Positions 36,289-45,119 are shown, counted from the first letter of the stretch. The stretch is 47,492 nt of DNA from an uncultured Oscillospiraceae bacterium (GCA_948471095.1 CAOKRG010000015.1:1-47492); one strand, 5' to 3'. The notes: generated from the sequence alone by a model not told the origin. Made by a program: numbers and translations.

Positions 36289-37569
36289 TTATTCCAAATT
36301 GTTCATTACTAGGCCGGTTAGGAGTTTGGGGTAAAAATAGGTGGATTTCTGGGGCATCTTCTCCCCGGCCTGAGCCACGGCGCCGATCTCCTCCACCCGA
36401 GTGGGGTTTAGCAGGAAGCAGCACTGGCTCTCCCCCTGGGCTACGGAGTCTTCCGCCTCCTGGGCGGACCGGGTGTAGGTCAGGTTTACCTGGTTGGCCA
36501 TGTTCTCCTTGTCAATGCCCAGCAGGCGCTCTAAAACCAGCGTGTGCAGAATGGTCACGTCCAGGCCCCGGTAGGCGGGGCTTTTTTCCGGCAGCAGGGA
36601 GGAAAGGTCCTCGCCCGGCCGCAGGGTGAGCAGGGCCCGGCGGGTGCCGTCAAAATAGGCGAAGGCGTGCCTGCCCTCCTGGTAGGCGGCGTCCAGCGCG
36701 GCTTGGGCGGCGGCGGGGCCCTCCAAGGCCTCCACCGCAAAGGCGGTTTCGCAGGCCCGCAGCAGGGCTTCCCCGTCAAACTGGGCCAGGCCCCGCACCA
36801 GCCGGTGGGTGGGGAACACCACCAGGCCCGGGTCGTCCATGGCGGCCAGGAACATCATCACATAGTCCGCGCCGGGGCAGAATGCGCCGGCCTCGCGCAG
36901 ATGGCGCTGAAAGTTCAGGGCGGTCTCATAGCGGTGGTGGCCGTCGGCGATGTAGAGCTTGCGGGCGGCGAAATCCTCCTGGATGGCGGCGATGGCCTCG
37001 GGGTCGTTGACCACCCATAGGCGGTGGGTCACCAGGCCGTCGGAGAAGTCATAGCGGGGGGCGCAGCCGGAGGCCAGATTATCCAGCCTTTGGCGGGTGG
37101 ACTGGGCCTCGTCCTGATAGAGGCAGTAGATTTGGCTGAAATTGCAGTGGGTGGCCCCCATCAGCTGGAAGCGGTCCTCCTTGGCCTTGCTGAGGGTCTC
37201 CTCGTGGGGCAGCACCACGCCGGCGGAGAAGTCCTCCAGCCGCACCCGGGCGATGAGGCCCCGAAGCTTTTTGACCTCTCCCCGGTCCACTTGGGAGAGA
37301 AATTCCATTTCATAGACGTACAGGCCCGGGTCCATGTCCATTTTCAAAACGCCGGATTCCAGCCAGGCCTCCAGGGCCTTTCGGGCCTCCTGATAGGGCT
37401 CCTGGCCCTTGGGCAGCTCCAGGCGGATGATGTTGTGGGGGTTGCGCTGTAAATAGTCCTGCCGCTGGGCTTCGGAGACGACGTCGTAAGGGGGGGAAGT
37501 CAGGTCCTCGATTTTTCCCGCCTTGGTTAAATCATACCGCAGGGCGCGGAAGGGTTGGATGTCGGCCAT
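36289..37569 (-). CDS. DUF1015 family protein
   Basis: A 426-residue cytosolic protein of the DUF1015 family: MADIQPFRALRYDLTKAGKI, SPPYDVVSEAQRQDY, NPHNIIRLELPKG, and IADGHHRYETALNF in the middle, which is its most conserved block. The family role is not known for certain. The ATG at 37569 has AGGAGG 7 bases upstream; the longer frame start at 37644 lacks a site. It is a minus-strand gene in the right arm, transcribed against replication. Confidence 0.88.
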   Translation of the reverse strand: MADIQPFRALRYDLTKAGKIEDLTSPPYDVVSEAQRQDYLQRNPHNIIRLELPKGQEPYQEARKALEAWLESGVLKMDMDPGLYVYEMEFLSQVDRGEVKKLRGLIARVRLEDFSAGVVLPHEETLSKAKEDRFQLMGATHCNFSQIYCLYQDEAQSTRQRLDNLASGCAPRYDFSDGLVTHRLWVVNDPEAIAAIQEDFAARKLYIADGHHRYETALNFQRHLREAGAFCPGADYVMMFLAAMDDPGLVVFPTHRLVRGLAQFDGEALLRACETAFAVEALEGPAAAQAALDAAYQEGRHAFAYFDGTRRALLTLRPGEDLSSLLPEKSPAYRGLDVTILHTLVLERLLGIDKENMANQVNLTYTRSAQEAEDSVAQGESQCCFLLNPTRVEEIGAVAQAGEKMPQKSTYFYPKLLTGLVMNNLE

Positions 37570-37708
37570 AGTGTTTCCTCCTAAAGGTTTACGGGAATTC
37601 TTTGCAAGGTATATTGTAAACGCAATCGCCTTCCGCGTCAACAAGAATCACCGGGTCTTCACGTAATATTCACAAATGGGGGGTATACTGGGGCATATAT
37701 GGGCAAGA

Positions 37709-37980
37709 ACTACCACCCAGCTAATGGTAGCCAATACGCGGTCAAGGGGCGTTAGGCCCCTTGCGGATTCTTAAGGCAGAGCCTTAAGCCGCCGGAGGCC
37801 AAAACGTACTTACCAGGGCCGTAGGGGTCTCGCCTGCCGGCTCGGTTGAGTTGGCGAAGCCAACTCATGTTCGCAGCTTGGTCTGCTGTACTTGGCTTTG
37901 CCAAGTACCCGGCAGACGCTCACCCCTCTTCGGGACGACTTGGCGAAGCCAACGTCATAAGTCCCGGCCCAAGCGTCATT
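37709..37980. repeat. 272-bp composite repeat, inverted partner of 31354-31625
   Basis: Reverse complement of 31354-31625 at more than 90 percent by eye. From left: CTAATGGTAGCC, AATACGCGGTCAAGGGGC, CCTTAAGCCGCCGGAGGCC, GTAGGGGTCTCGCCTGCC, palindromes GAGTTGG/CCAACTC and TACTTGGC/GCCAAGTA, GGCAGACGCTCACCCC, and TCGTCCCG-like end with GTCCCGGCCCAAGC. Confidence 0.9.
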
Positions 37981-38050
37981 GTTGTTTGCCTGGCTGAGCG
38001 ATTATGAATACAGCTACAAAAAAGAAAGCGCGAAGCTCCGGCGGGAACAC

Positions 38051-38079
38051 TTGACAAACGCCCTGGATTTTGCCATACT
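38051..38079 (+). promoter_or_regulatory. promoter for the ABC exporter operon
   Basis: TTGACA (38051-38056), 17-base spacer, CATACT; alternatively TACTAT with a 19-base spacer. The first 12 bases, TTGACAAACGCC, recur at the tRNA promoter (44729). Confidence 0.6.
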
Positions 38080-38159
38080 ATAAGGAAGCGGCTTTTATAG
38101 AGGCGGCTCTATGCAATTTTTTAAATAGATATCGTTTCAAAATAGGAGGAATCACGGAA

Positions 38160-39116
38160 ATGGTAGAAGTCAGGAACCTGACCAAGCGCTACGGCGCCAA
38201 CCTGGCGGTGGACCAAGTCAGCTTCACCATAGAGGAAGGCTCTATCGTGGGCTTTCTGGGGCCCAACGGCGCGGGCAAGTCCACCACCATGAACATCATC
38301 ACCGGCTATCTCTCGGCCAGCGAGGGCAGCGTGACGGTTTCCGGCAAGAACACCCTGGACGAGCCCAACGAGGTGAAAAAGCTCATCGGGTACCTGCCGG
38401 AGCAGCCCCCCCTGTATCTGGACATGACCGTCAAGGAGTATCTGGACTTTGTCTATGATCTCAAAAAGGCCGGCCAGCCGAAAAAGCAGCACATCGAGGA
38501 GATCTGCCAGCTGGTGAAGATCGATAACGTGTACGGGCGGCTCATTGGCAACCTTTCCAAGGGCTACAAGCAGCGGGTGGGCATTGCCCAGGCCCTCATC
38601 GGCAACCCGCCGGTCCTCATTCTGGACGAGCCCACCGTGGGCCTGGACCCCAAGCAGATCATTGAGATCCGCACCCTGATCAAGAACCTGGGACGCAACC
38701 ACACGGTGATTCTCAGCTCCCACATTCTGCCTGAGGTGCAGGCGGTGTGCGAGCGCATCATCGTCATCAACAACGGCAGGTTGGTGGCGGACGGTGCCAC
38801 GGACACCCTGGCCCACGACCTCTCCCAGGACCACCGGCTCATCCTCCGGGCGGAAGGGCCGGAGCGGGAGATGCTCCACGCCATGGAGGCCCTGGAAAAG
38901 GTGAAGGAGGTCCACTCCCTGGGCGAAAAAGAGCCGGGGGCCTATGAGTTCAGCGTGGAGACCCAGCCGGACCAGGACGTGCGGCGGGACCTGTTCGCCC
39001 TGATGGTCCGCAACGGCTGGCCTATGCTGGCCCTGAAAAATACCGACCTGACGCTGGAGGACCTGTTCCTGCAGCTGACCAGCTCGGACGCCGCCGCGGC
39101 GGGGAAAGGGGAATAA
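38160..39116 (+). CDS. ABC transporter ATP-binding protein (GldA/CcmA-like)
   Basis: A 318-residue ATPase of the ABC-2 exporter class. Walker A is GPNGAGKST, signature NLSKGYKQRVGIAQAL, Walker B PVLILDEPTVGLDP, followed by the D-loop and an H-loop in LSSHILPE. A C-terminal regulatory extension of about 80 residues ends in LEDLFLQLTSSDAAA. The ATG at 38160 has TAGGAGGA before it; an upstream frame start at 38070 lies in the promoter region. First gene of the Gld-type operon. Confidence 0.92.
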   Translation: MVEVRNLTKRYGANLAVDQVSFTIEEGSIVGFLGPNGAGKSTTMNIITGYLSASEGSVTVSGKNTLDEPNEVKKLIGYLPEQPPLYLDMTVKEYLDFVYDLKKAGQPKKQHIEEICQLVKIDNVYGRLIGNLSKGYKQRVGIAQALIGNPPVLILDEPTVGLDPKQIIEIRTLIKNLGRNHTVILSSHILPEVQAVCERIIVINNGRLVADGATDTLAHDLSQDHRLILRAEGPEREMLHAMEALEKVKEVHSLGEKEPGAYEFSVETQPDQDVRRDLFALMVRNGWPMLALKNTDLTLEDLFLQLTSSDAAAAGKGE

Positions 39117-39122
39117 CGGATT

Positions 39123-39830
39123 ATGAACGCGATTTTCAAGCGGGAGCTGCGCTCCTATTTCAGCTCGCCCATCGGATATGTGTGCATCGCCATTTTGGCG
39201 GCGCTTTACGGGTTCTTTTACTTCATGGTGATGGCCTACGGCTCTTCCAGCTACATTCCCAGCGTGGTGTATAACACCATGTTCAGCTTTTCCATGCTGG
39301 TCATTCCCATCATCACCATGCGCAGCATGACCGACGACCAAAAGAACAAGACGGACCAGATTCTGCTTACCGCCCCGGTGGGCGTGACGGCCATCGTGCT
39401 GGGCAAATTTTTGGCCTGCTTCGTGGTCTTCTTTGGGGCCAGCACCTTCGGCCTGCTGCCCGCCGTGGCCATGAGCGCCTTTTCCAGCCCCAGCTGGGGG
39501 GAGGTTTTGGGCAACTACATCGGCACTTTGCTCTATGGCGGGGCTATGATCTCCATCGGGGTGTTCATTTCCAGTCTGACGGTAAGCCAGATCATCGCGG
39601 CCATCGGGACTTTCGCGGTGTCGGTGCTCTTGATGTTCATCGACAACCTGGCCTCCTCCATCAACAACGCGGCGGCCGCGGCGGTGGTGGACTGGATCTC
39701 CTTTAGCAACCGGTACAATGTGTTCACCCGGGGCCTGTTCAGCGTACCCAGCCTGGTGTTTTTCTTAAGCGTGATGGCCGTGTTCATCTTCCTGACGGCC
39801 CGCCGCCTGGAAAGCCGCCGCTGGAGCTAA
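39123..39830 (+). CDS. ABC-2 type permease (GldF-like)
   Basis: A 235-residue membrane protein with six helices. The start MNAIFKRELRSYFSSPIGYV is the GldF signature; helices about 16-40, 52-72, 96-120, 135-160, 165-190 and 210-232. It forms the pore with the ATPase, six bases upstream. Usual length for the family (about 240). Substrate unknown. Confidence 0.9.
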   Translation: MNAIFKRELRSYFSSPIGYVCIAILAALYGFFYFMVMAYGSSSYIPSVVYNTMFSFSMLVIPIITMRSMTDDQKNKTDQILLTAPVGVTAIVLGKFLACFVVFFGASTFGLLPAVAMSAFSSPSWGEVLGNYIGTLLYGGAMISIGVFISSLTVSQIIAAIGTFAVSVLLMFIDNLASSINNAAAAAVVDWISFSNRYNVFTRGLFSVPSLVFFLSVMAVFIFLTARRLESRRWS

Positions 39831-39877
39831 ACCGCGGCAAGGAAAACCCACAGGCGCAGTAAAAGTCTTTGGAGATT

Positions 39878-39909
39878 CTTAAGAACCTTTCTTCAGAAAG
39901 GTTCTTAAG
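39878..39909. repeat. perfect 15-bp hairpin of the repeat family
   Basis: CTTAAGAACCTTTCT/AGAAAGGTTCTTAAG with a TC loop, in the 298-bp gap between permease and GldG-like genes. The rest of the gap (39910-40128) holds an upstream frame extension with no ribosome site. Confidence 0.85.
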
Positions 39910-40128
39910 CCGCGGCGGCGACCTTAAAAAGGCGGCGCAGAGAAACCTTTCGCGTATTAAGTTCGCTCATCCAAAAAAAGCAAAAGAAGCGCGCAAATGC
40001 TGCGCCGCCGCCGAGCCAGACAGCGCCTTTGCGCGAAGCGCAAACAGCGGACTCCCCGCCCGGGCCCGGCCCAAACGAAGGGGCCCGCCCCAATTCCCCA
40101 AGCATCCCCCACAGAAAGGACGAAAACA

Positions 40129-41748
40129 ATGGACGAGAAAAATCAGACCCAGGAAAACCTGGAACCTATAAACGCGGACCAGACCGGGCCCGCCGCGCCG
40201 GAGGCCGCTCCGGCCCCCGAGCCCAGCCCGGAACCCGCCCCGGCCCCCAAGCCCGGGAAAAAGCCCTCCGTATTCCGGGGAAATAAGTTTAAGAGAGGCG
40301 GCATGGCCACGGCGGCGACCGTGGTGTTCATCGCCATCGTGGTGGTGGCAAACGTGTTGGTCTCCCTGCTGGCCGAGCGCTTTCCCTCTATGAACATCGA
40401 CCTGACCGCCCAGGGGATGAACACCCTTTCGGACCAGGCGGTGGAGGTGGCCAAGGGCGTGCAGGAGGAGACCACCATCTACCTGATCGGCACCGAGGAC
40501 GCCTACCGGGAGGACCGGATCAACGCCAGCTACGGCCTGAAGTACAGCCAGGTGGCCAACCTGGCCGAGCGGCTGGGCGAGGTAAACTCCAAGATCAAGG
40601 CCAAGTTCATCGACCCGGACACCAACCCGGACTTTATCAACTCCTACCCGGAAGAGTACCTGACCTCCGGCCGGGTGCTGGTGAAGACCGAGAAGCGCTA
40701 TAAGGTGCTCACCGTGGACGACATGTTCTCCATGTCCCAGAATTCCCAGAACCCCAATGTGCCCAACACCTACTCCAATGTGGACAGCGCCCTGGCCGGG
40801 GCCCTGGAGGTGGTGAACATGGACAAGGTGCCCGTGATGGCCATTGCCACCGGCCACGAGGAGATGCTCACCAGCAGCGACATGGCCGAATTCCTGGACA
40901 TGGTCAAGCACCTGAACTTTGAGGTGAAGGAATTCAACATTATGACCGAGGACATTCCGGAGGGGGTCCAGCTTTTGATGCTTCCCACCCCCACCACTGA
41001 CTATACCGACGAGGAGCTGGACAAACTAAGGGCGCTGCTGGGCGACCAGGAGCGGCAGGAGTCCATCACCGTGCTGGTCAGCTGCTACCCGGCCCAGAGC
41101 GAGCTGCCCAAGTTCAGCGGCTTTTTGGAGGAATGGGGCGTGGCGGTAGGCGCAGGCTCCATTGTGGCTGAGACGGATTCCTCCCGCTTTGCCCTGGCAG
41201 ACCAGAGCGTGGTCTTTGTGGACGCCAGCTCCGAGGTGCTGGACGAGGGCGGCTACAGCCGGCTGGTCTCCCCCATGAGCGCGCCCCTGACCCTGCTGTT
41301 TGAAGGCAACGGCGACGTGGGCACGAAGGCCCTGTGGACCACCTCGGACAAGGCCTACGCCCTCTCCACCGAGGACCTGGAGGGGGGCGCGGAGCCCCAG
41401 ACCTCCCAGCAGACCCTGGCCACCCTGTCTTCCACCCTGAGCCAGTTTGGCAACGAGTTCTATTACCGGAGCGTGATCGTGTTCGGCTCCTCCCATGTGT
41501 TTACCGACCGCTTTATGACCACTGCCTATGGAAACCGGGAGTATCTGACGGATCTTTTGCAGTATGCCACGGACACCGACGGCAGCCAGGTAAGCGTGAT
41601 GACCGAGCGGGTGCAGACCAATGTGCTGGACGTGACCGCCAGCCAGAACACCATTGTGGTGCTGGGCCTGGGCGTGTTCACCATCGGCCTGCCCCTGGTG
41701 ATCTTGGCCGCGGGCCTGGTGATCTTCTTGAAGAGGAGGCACCTGTAA
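40129..41748 (+). CDS. GldG-like ABC transport auxiliary protein
   Basis: A 539-residue protein. An acidic/Pro-rich N-terminal cytosolic tail (about 1-55, PAPEPSPEPAPAPKPGKK) leads to a membrane helix (about 65-85), then a large extracellular domain (LTAQGMNTLSDQAVEVAKGV, the GldG start) and a second helix at the C-terminus (NTIVVLGLGVFTIGLPLVIL). The domain resembles the DUF7088/DUF4350 arrangement of GldG. The ATG at 40129 has AAAGGA upstream; the frame start at 39997 lies in a gap and is rejected. Partner of the ATPase and permease; linked to gliding only in Bacteroidetes, so here a general export or membrane role is inferred. Confidence 0.85.
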   Translation: MDEKNQTQENLEPINADQTGPAAPEAAPAPEPSPEPAPAPKPGKKPSVFRGNKFKRGGMATAATVVFIAIVVVANVLVSLLAERFPSMNIDLTAQGMNTLSDQAVEVAKGVQEETTIYLIGTEDAYREDRINASYGLKYSQVANLAERLGEVNSKIKAKFIDPDTNPDFINSYPEEYLTSGRVLVKTEKRYKVLTVDDMFSMSQNSQNPNVPNTYSNVDSALAGALEVVNMDKVPVMAIATGHEEMLTSSDMAEFLDMVKHLNFEVKEFNIMTEDIPEGVQLLMLPTPTTDYTDEELDKLRALLGDQERQESITVLVSCYPAQSELPKFSGFLEEWGVAVGAGSIVAETDSSRFALADQSVVFVDASSEVLDEGGYSRLVSPMSAPLTLLFEGNGDVGTKALWTTSDKAYALSTEDLEGGAEPQTSQQTLATLSSTLSQFGNEFYYRSVIVFGSSHVFTDRFMTTAYGNREYLTDLLQYATDTDGSQVSVMTERVQTNVLDVTASQNTIVVLGLGVFTIGLPLVILAAGLVIFLKRRHL

Positions 41749-41752
41749 GCGG

Positions 41753-43201
41753 ATGAAGAAGAACCTGCGGAATATCATTATCATGCTGGTGGTGCTGGCC
41801 GTGCTGGGCGGGGCGGCCTTCCTGCTGACCCGGATGCCTGCCGGCGGAGGGGAGGAGGCCTCTTCCCTGCCCGCGGAGGAGTCCAGCCAGCCGGGCGAGA
41901 CCGTGCTGGAGCTGGACGAGGCGGAGGTGGAGTCCGTGGAGGTCCGCAACCAGAACGGGGAATTCACGGCCGTGCCCATCACCGATGGGGACAGCCTGCG
42001 CTTTACCCTAAAGGGCTATGAGGGCTATGGGCTGGAAAACGACCACCTGACCTCCAACCTGCGGTCCCTGTTCCACATGACCGCCGCCAAGAGCCTGGGG
42101 CCCCAGGAGAACCTGGAGGCCTTCGGCCTGGAGGGCGGCGGGGAGGCGGAGGTGACCATACGCGCCAAAAGCGGGGACCACACCCTCATCTTGGGCAAAA
42201 ACGCGGCGGAAACCACCGGCCGGTACGTGCGCAAGGGCGACGAGGTGTATATCTCCTCCAGCGTGCCCGCCAACCTGTATGAGAGCATGTACGTGTACTT
42301 TGTAAAAGACGTCTACGCTATCGCCGGCCGGACGGTGGAGACCGTGGACGAGGAAGGCAACAAGACCGAGGCCGCCGGAGACGACATTATGCAGCGCATG
42401 GCCCTTTCGGGGACCCATTACCCGGAGGAGGTGGTCATTGAGCGCAGCTCCCGGGCCAGCAGCAGCTACCTGATGACCGAGCCCGTGGTGGCCGAGTCCG
42501 GCAACACGGCCTTTAACGAGCTGGCGGTGTCCCTCAAGAGCCTGACCGCCTCCCAGGTGGTGAGCACGGACGTCTCCGAGGCGGGGCTGAAGGAGCACGG
42601 CCTGCTGGAGCCGGAGGCGCGCATCCAGTTTACCCTCAACGACAGCTCCCATGAGCTGGCGGTCAGCGCCAAGGACAACGAGGGCAACCGGTACCTTCTG
42701 GCCGATGAGAACGGGGTAATCTACCAGGTGTCCAACGACCAGGTCTCCCAGTGGGCGGAGGCCAGCGTCATGGGCCTGCGCATGAGCTATATCTGGATTC
42801 CCAACATCAAGAATGTGGAAAAGCTGACCGTCACCGTGGATGGGGACCAGGTCCATGCCTACCAGATTACCCGCACGAAGAACGAGGAGAAGTCCACCGA
42901 TTCCAATATCCAGTATGACCTGAGCATTACGGATGGAAGCGGCGGCCCCGTGGACTACGAGGAGGCCTACCAGCCCTTCTACCAGAAGATGATCAGCCTG
43001 GCCGTGTTCAGCGGCGAGGAAGCCGCTTATGGCAAAAGCTGCGCGCTGCGGGCCGAGTATGAATATTTTGAGGGCGGCGGCGACCGGGTGGAATTCTATC
43101 CCATCGAGGGCCAAAACCGGTACGCGGCCCTGCTCAACGGGGAGTATACCGGGCAGATTCGGGGCACGGAACTGGAAGCGCTTTTCGAGTTGATCCCCTA
43201 A
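41753..43201 (+). CDS. DUF4340 domain protein
   Basis: A 482-residue membrane-anchored protein: one N-terminal helix (NIIIMLVVLAVLGGAAFLLT), then extracellular DUF4340 repeats (LDEAEVESVEVRNQNGEF, LRSLFHMTAAKSL, VYQVSNDQVSQWAEAS). It starts 4 bases after the GldG-like stop and is the usual last partner of these operons. A hairpin follows the stop. No catalytic motif is seen. Confidence 0.9.
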   Translation: MKKNLRNIIIMLVVLAVLGGAAFLLTRMPAGGGEEASSLPAEESSQPGETVLELDEAEVESVEVRNQNGEFTAVPITDGDSLRFTLKGYEGYGLENDHLTSNLRSLFHMTAAKSLGPQENLEAFGLEGGGEAEVTIRAKSGDHTLILGKNAAETTGRYVRKGDEVYISSSVPANLYESMYVYFVKDVYAIAGRTVETVDEEGNKTEAAGDDIMQRMALSGTHYPEEVVIERSSRASSSYLMTEPVVAESGNTAFNELAVSLKSLTASQVVSTDVSEAGLKEHGLLEPEARIQFTLNDSSHELAVSAKDNEGNRYLLADENGVIYQVSNDQVSQWAEASVMGLRMSYIWIPNIKNVEKLTVTVDGDQVHAYQITRTKNEEKSTDSNIQYDLSITDGSGGPVDYEEAYQPFYQKMISLAVFSGEEAAYGKSCALRAEYEYFEGGGDRVEFYPIEGQNRYAALLNGEYTGQIRGTELEALFELIP

Positions 43202-43207
43202 ACGGCT

Positions 43208-43237
43208 TTCCCACAAGCACACGGCTGCTTGTGGGAA
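43208..43237 (+). terminator. hairpin after the exporter operon
   Basis: Stem TTCCCACAAGCA/TGCTTGTGGGAA with a CACGGC loop (12 bp, perfect). The T-run is poor, so terminator strength is uncertain. Confidence 0.6.
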
Positions 43238-43323
43238 TCGGCCTTTCCAAAAATAAAGCTAAAATAAAGTCGTAATACGGACGGGGGCCCAGGCTCCTAA
43301 AAGGGAGAGTGGTTTTAAAGCTT

Positions 43324-44331
43324 ATGAAAAAGACGGTATGCGTAGTTTTAGCCTTGCTGCTGGTCCTATGCGGGCTGGCCGGATGCAAGCGGCAGGAGGA
43401 GCGGGAGCCGGAGTCTTCCATGCCTCCCGGCGCCAGCGCCGCCCCTGTGGCGAAAACCCAGGAAAAATACCGCATCGGCCTGGTGCAGTATGCGGAGTAC
43501 GCGCCTCTGGACGCGGCCCGGGAGGCCTTTATGAGCCGCCTGGACGAGTGGGGCTACGGCGAACAAAAGCTGGAGATCGACTATCAAAATGCCGGGGGCA
43601 GCGCGGACAGGGCCAAGGAGATCTGTGAGGCCTTTGTGAAAAACAAGACGGACTTGATCGTGGCGGTGTCGGCCCCGGCGGCAAAGGCGGCGGCCCAAGC
43701 AGCCCAGGGCGGCAAGGCCCAGGTGGTCTTTCTGGGCGGTGATGAGAGCCTGTGGGGGGACATGAGCGGCGCCACCGGCGTGGCGGAGGGCCAGAACGCC
43801 CGGGCCGTGGTGGACCTGGCCCTGCAGGCGGACCCGGATCTGGAAAGCTTCGGCCTGCTGGCGGACCCGGCCTGTGCGCTGGGCGCGGCGGAAGCCCAGG
43901 CCTTTCGGGAATACTGCGGGGAAAAGAACCTGACGGTGGTGGAGGGCCAGACGGCCAGCGCCGGGGAAGCGGCCCAGCGGATGAAGGAGCTCTGCGCCCA
44001 GGTGGACGCGGTCTTTACGCCGGTGGACAGCACCATCGCCCAAAGCGCCCAGGAGGCGGCCAAAGAGGCTCAGGCGGCAAAAAAGCCCTGGTATACCTGC
44101 GCGGAGGACCTGGTACAGGCCGGGGCCCTGGCCGGCGTCAGCACGGACTACACCGAGGCCGGCCGGAAAGCGGCAGACATGGCGGTACAGCTGGCAGCGG
44201 GCAGGGAATTGAGCCAGGTGCCGGTCTACCGCTATGAAAACGGCCAGATCAGCGTGAACCAGGCCTCCATGAGCGCGCTGGGGGCGAAAATTCCGGAAGA
44301 GGCGCTGACCATGGCCAATTATTATGGGTAA
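43324..44331 (+). CDS. ABC transporter substrate-binding lipoprotein (PF04392 type)
   Basis: A 335-residue lipoprotein: signal MKKTVCVVLALLLVLCGLAG with Cys21 as lipobox Cys. The mature part begins YRIGLVQYAEYAPLDAAREA and has YQNAGGSADRA, typical of the PF04392 family that often binds aromatic amino acids or similar ligands. No permease or ATPase of the matching class lies beside it, so it is an orphan in this window. A GTG at 43309 is an alternative start; the ATG is preferred by the signal peptide. Ligand unknown. Confidence 0.85.
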   Translation: MKKTVCVVLALLLVLCGLAGCKRQEEREPESSMPPGASAAPVAKTQEKYRIGLVQYAEYAPLDAAREAFMSRLDEWGYGEQKLEIDYQNAGGSADRAKEICEAFVKNKTDLIVAVSAPAAKAAAQAAQGGKAQVVFLGGDESLWGDMSGATGVAEGQNARAVVDLALQADPDLESFGLLADPACALGAAEAQAFREYCGEKNLTVVEGQTASAGEAAQRMKELCAQVDAVFTPVDSTIAQSAQEAAKEAQAAKKPWYTCAEDLVQAGALAGVSTDYTEAGRKAADMAVQLAAGRELSQVPVYRYENGQISVNQASMSALGAKIPEEALTMANYYG

Positions 44332-44344
44332 CGCGGCCCGAGGA

Positions 44345-44671
44345 AGGCGATAGGCCCTTTTTCAACCCGGCGGCAGGACCGTCAACCGGGCTCACCGGTT
44401 TTCCCGTGGGCTTACGGTTACCCCTGCGTCCGGCAGGGAATCGCGCGGGCCTTTGGCGGGAGCTGCCAGGGCCTGTGGCTGTACCTATGGCTCCGCTGCT
44501 TGCCGCGGGGATATAGGTAACACGGTTTAAAGGAGGCAGCAACTACCTCTTTTAAACCAGGCGGCGTAGCCGCCCGGCTTGCCGTAGGAGAACGTACAAG
44601 GACATCCAGACGGTTTCTGGAAAAAGAGAGAGCGCAGCGAGGCGAAAGAGCCGTCCTGCGCTCCTTTTCTT
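44345..44671 (+). ncRNA. candidate structured RNA
   Basis: No ORF of note. Nested pairs are seen: TACCTAT/ATAGGTA (44482-44488/44513-44519), GGTTTAAA-GAGG/CCTC-TTTAAACC (44524-44536/44546-44558), GGCGGC-GTA-GCCGCC (44560-44574), and a terminator hairpin at the end. I cannot assign it to RNase P, tmRNA, SRP or 6S RNA by conserved motifs. A promoter was not found, so it could also be a processed 3' region of the gene before it. Confidence 0.45.
44630..44671 (+). terminator. terminator of the candidate RNA
   Basis: Stem GAGCGCAG/CTGCGCTC (44630-44637/44656-44663) with an inner GGC/GCC pair, then CTTTTCTT. Confidence 0.75.
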
Positions 44672-44728
44672 AATAAAAAGACAGCGTGCGGTTTTATAAA
44701 AATTATCCAAGCAAAATGCGAAATTCAT

Positions 44729-44757
44729 TTGACAAACGCCGGGAAATCGTATAGAAT
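44729..44757 (+). promoter_or_regulatory. strong promoter for the tRNA array
   Basis: TTGACA (44729-44734), 17-base spacer, TAGAAT (44752-44757). It is the only promoter-like match before the tRNA fragments and would transcribe all of them. Confidence 0.75.
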
Positions 44758-44860
44758 AGAAAAAGCGATTTGAACGGAACAGCGCGGAGCGGATCCGGAC
44801 GGCTTTTGCGCGGGCCTCGTGCTGACGCTTTCAGTCACTAAAACGGAATTTCCTTATTAT

Positions 44861-44899
44861 GCCTCCTTAGTTAAATGGATATAATACGCCCCTCCTAAG
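44861..44899 (+). pseudogene. 5' half of a different tRNA-Arg(CCU), truncated in the anticodon loop
   Basis: GCCTCCTTAGTTAAATGGAT (acceptor and D-arm side) runs to CTCCTAAG (44892-44899), the CCU anticodon loop, and stops there. The 3' half is absent; its sequence differs from the intact tRNA, so it comes from another source. Confidence 0.75.
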
Positions 44900-45119
44900 A
44901 AAGTGTTCCAACACTCGCCTTGGGAGGGCAAGGGAAATGTTGCAAGTCCCACAATTTCATAGTTTTTATAAATGTTTCCGTAGCTCAGTTGGATAGAGCG
45001 ACCGCCTCCTAAGAAAGTGTTCCAACGCTCGCCTTGGGAGGGCAAGGAAAATGTTGCGAGTTCCACAATTTCATAGTTTTTATAAATGTTTCCGTAGCTC
45101 AGTTGGATAGAGCGACCGC
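44892..45119. repeat. two 114-bp direct repeats with tRNA 5' halves
   Basis: 44892-45005 and 45006-45119 differ at only four positions. Each starts at CTCCTAAG, has AAAGTGTTCCAAC and a CTTGGGAGGGCAAGG hairpin region, then ATTTCATAGTTTTTATAAAT and the 5' half of the intact tRNA up to its anticodon stem. Confidence 0.93.
44974..45013 (+). pseudogene. 5' half of tRNA-Arg(CCU), second fragment
   Basis: Identical to the 5' 40 bases of the intact tRNA (45088 on), ending at CTCCTAAG; foreign sequence follows. CTCCTAAG can pair with the later CTTGGGAG, making a false anticodon hairpin. Confidence 0.85.

Noticed and set aside
39997-40128. 44-residue upstream extension of the GldG-like protein
   Set aside because: Arg-rich and Pro-rich frame in a gap with a repeat hairpin; the ATG at 40129 has a ribosome site and a proper N-terminus.
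44345-44671. RNase P RNA, tmRNA, SRP RNA or 6S RNA
   Set aside because: The universal core strings of these RNAs were not found, so no known name is given.
44861-45013. Two extra functional tRNA genes
   Set aside because: Both lack the 3' half, so no acceptor or T-arm can form.
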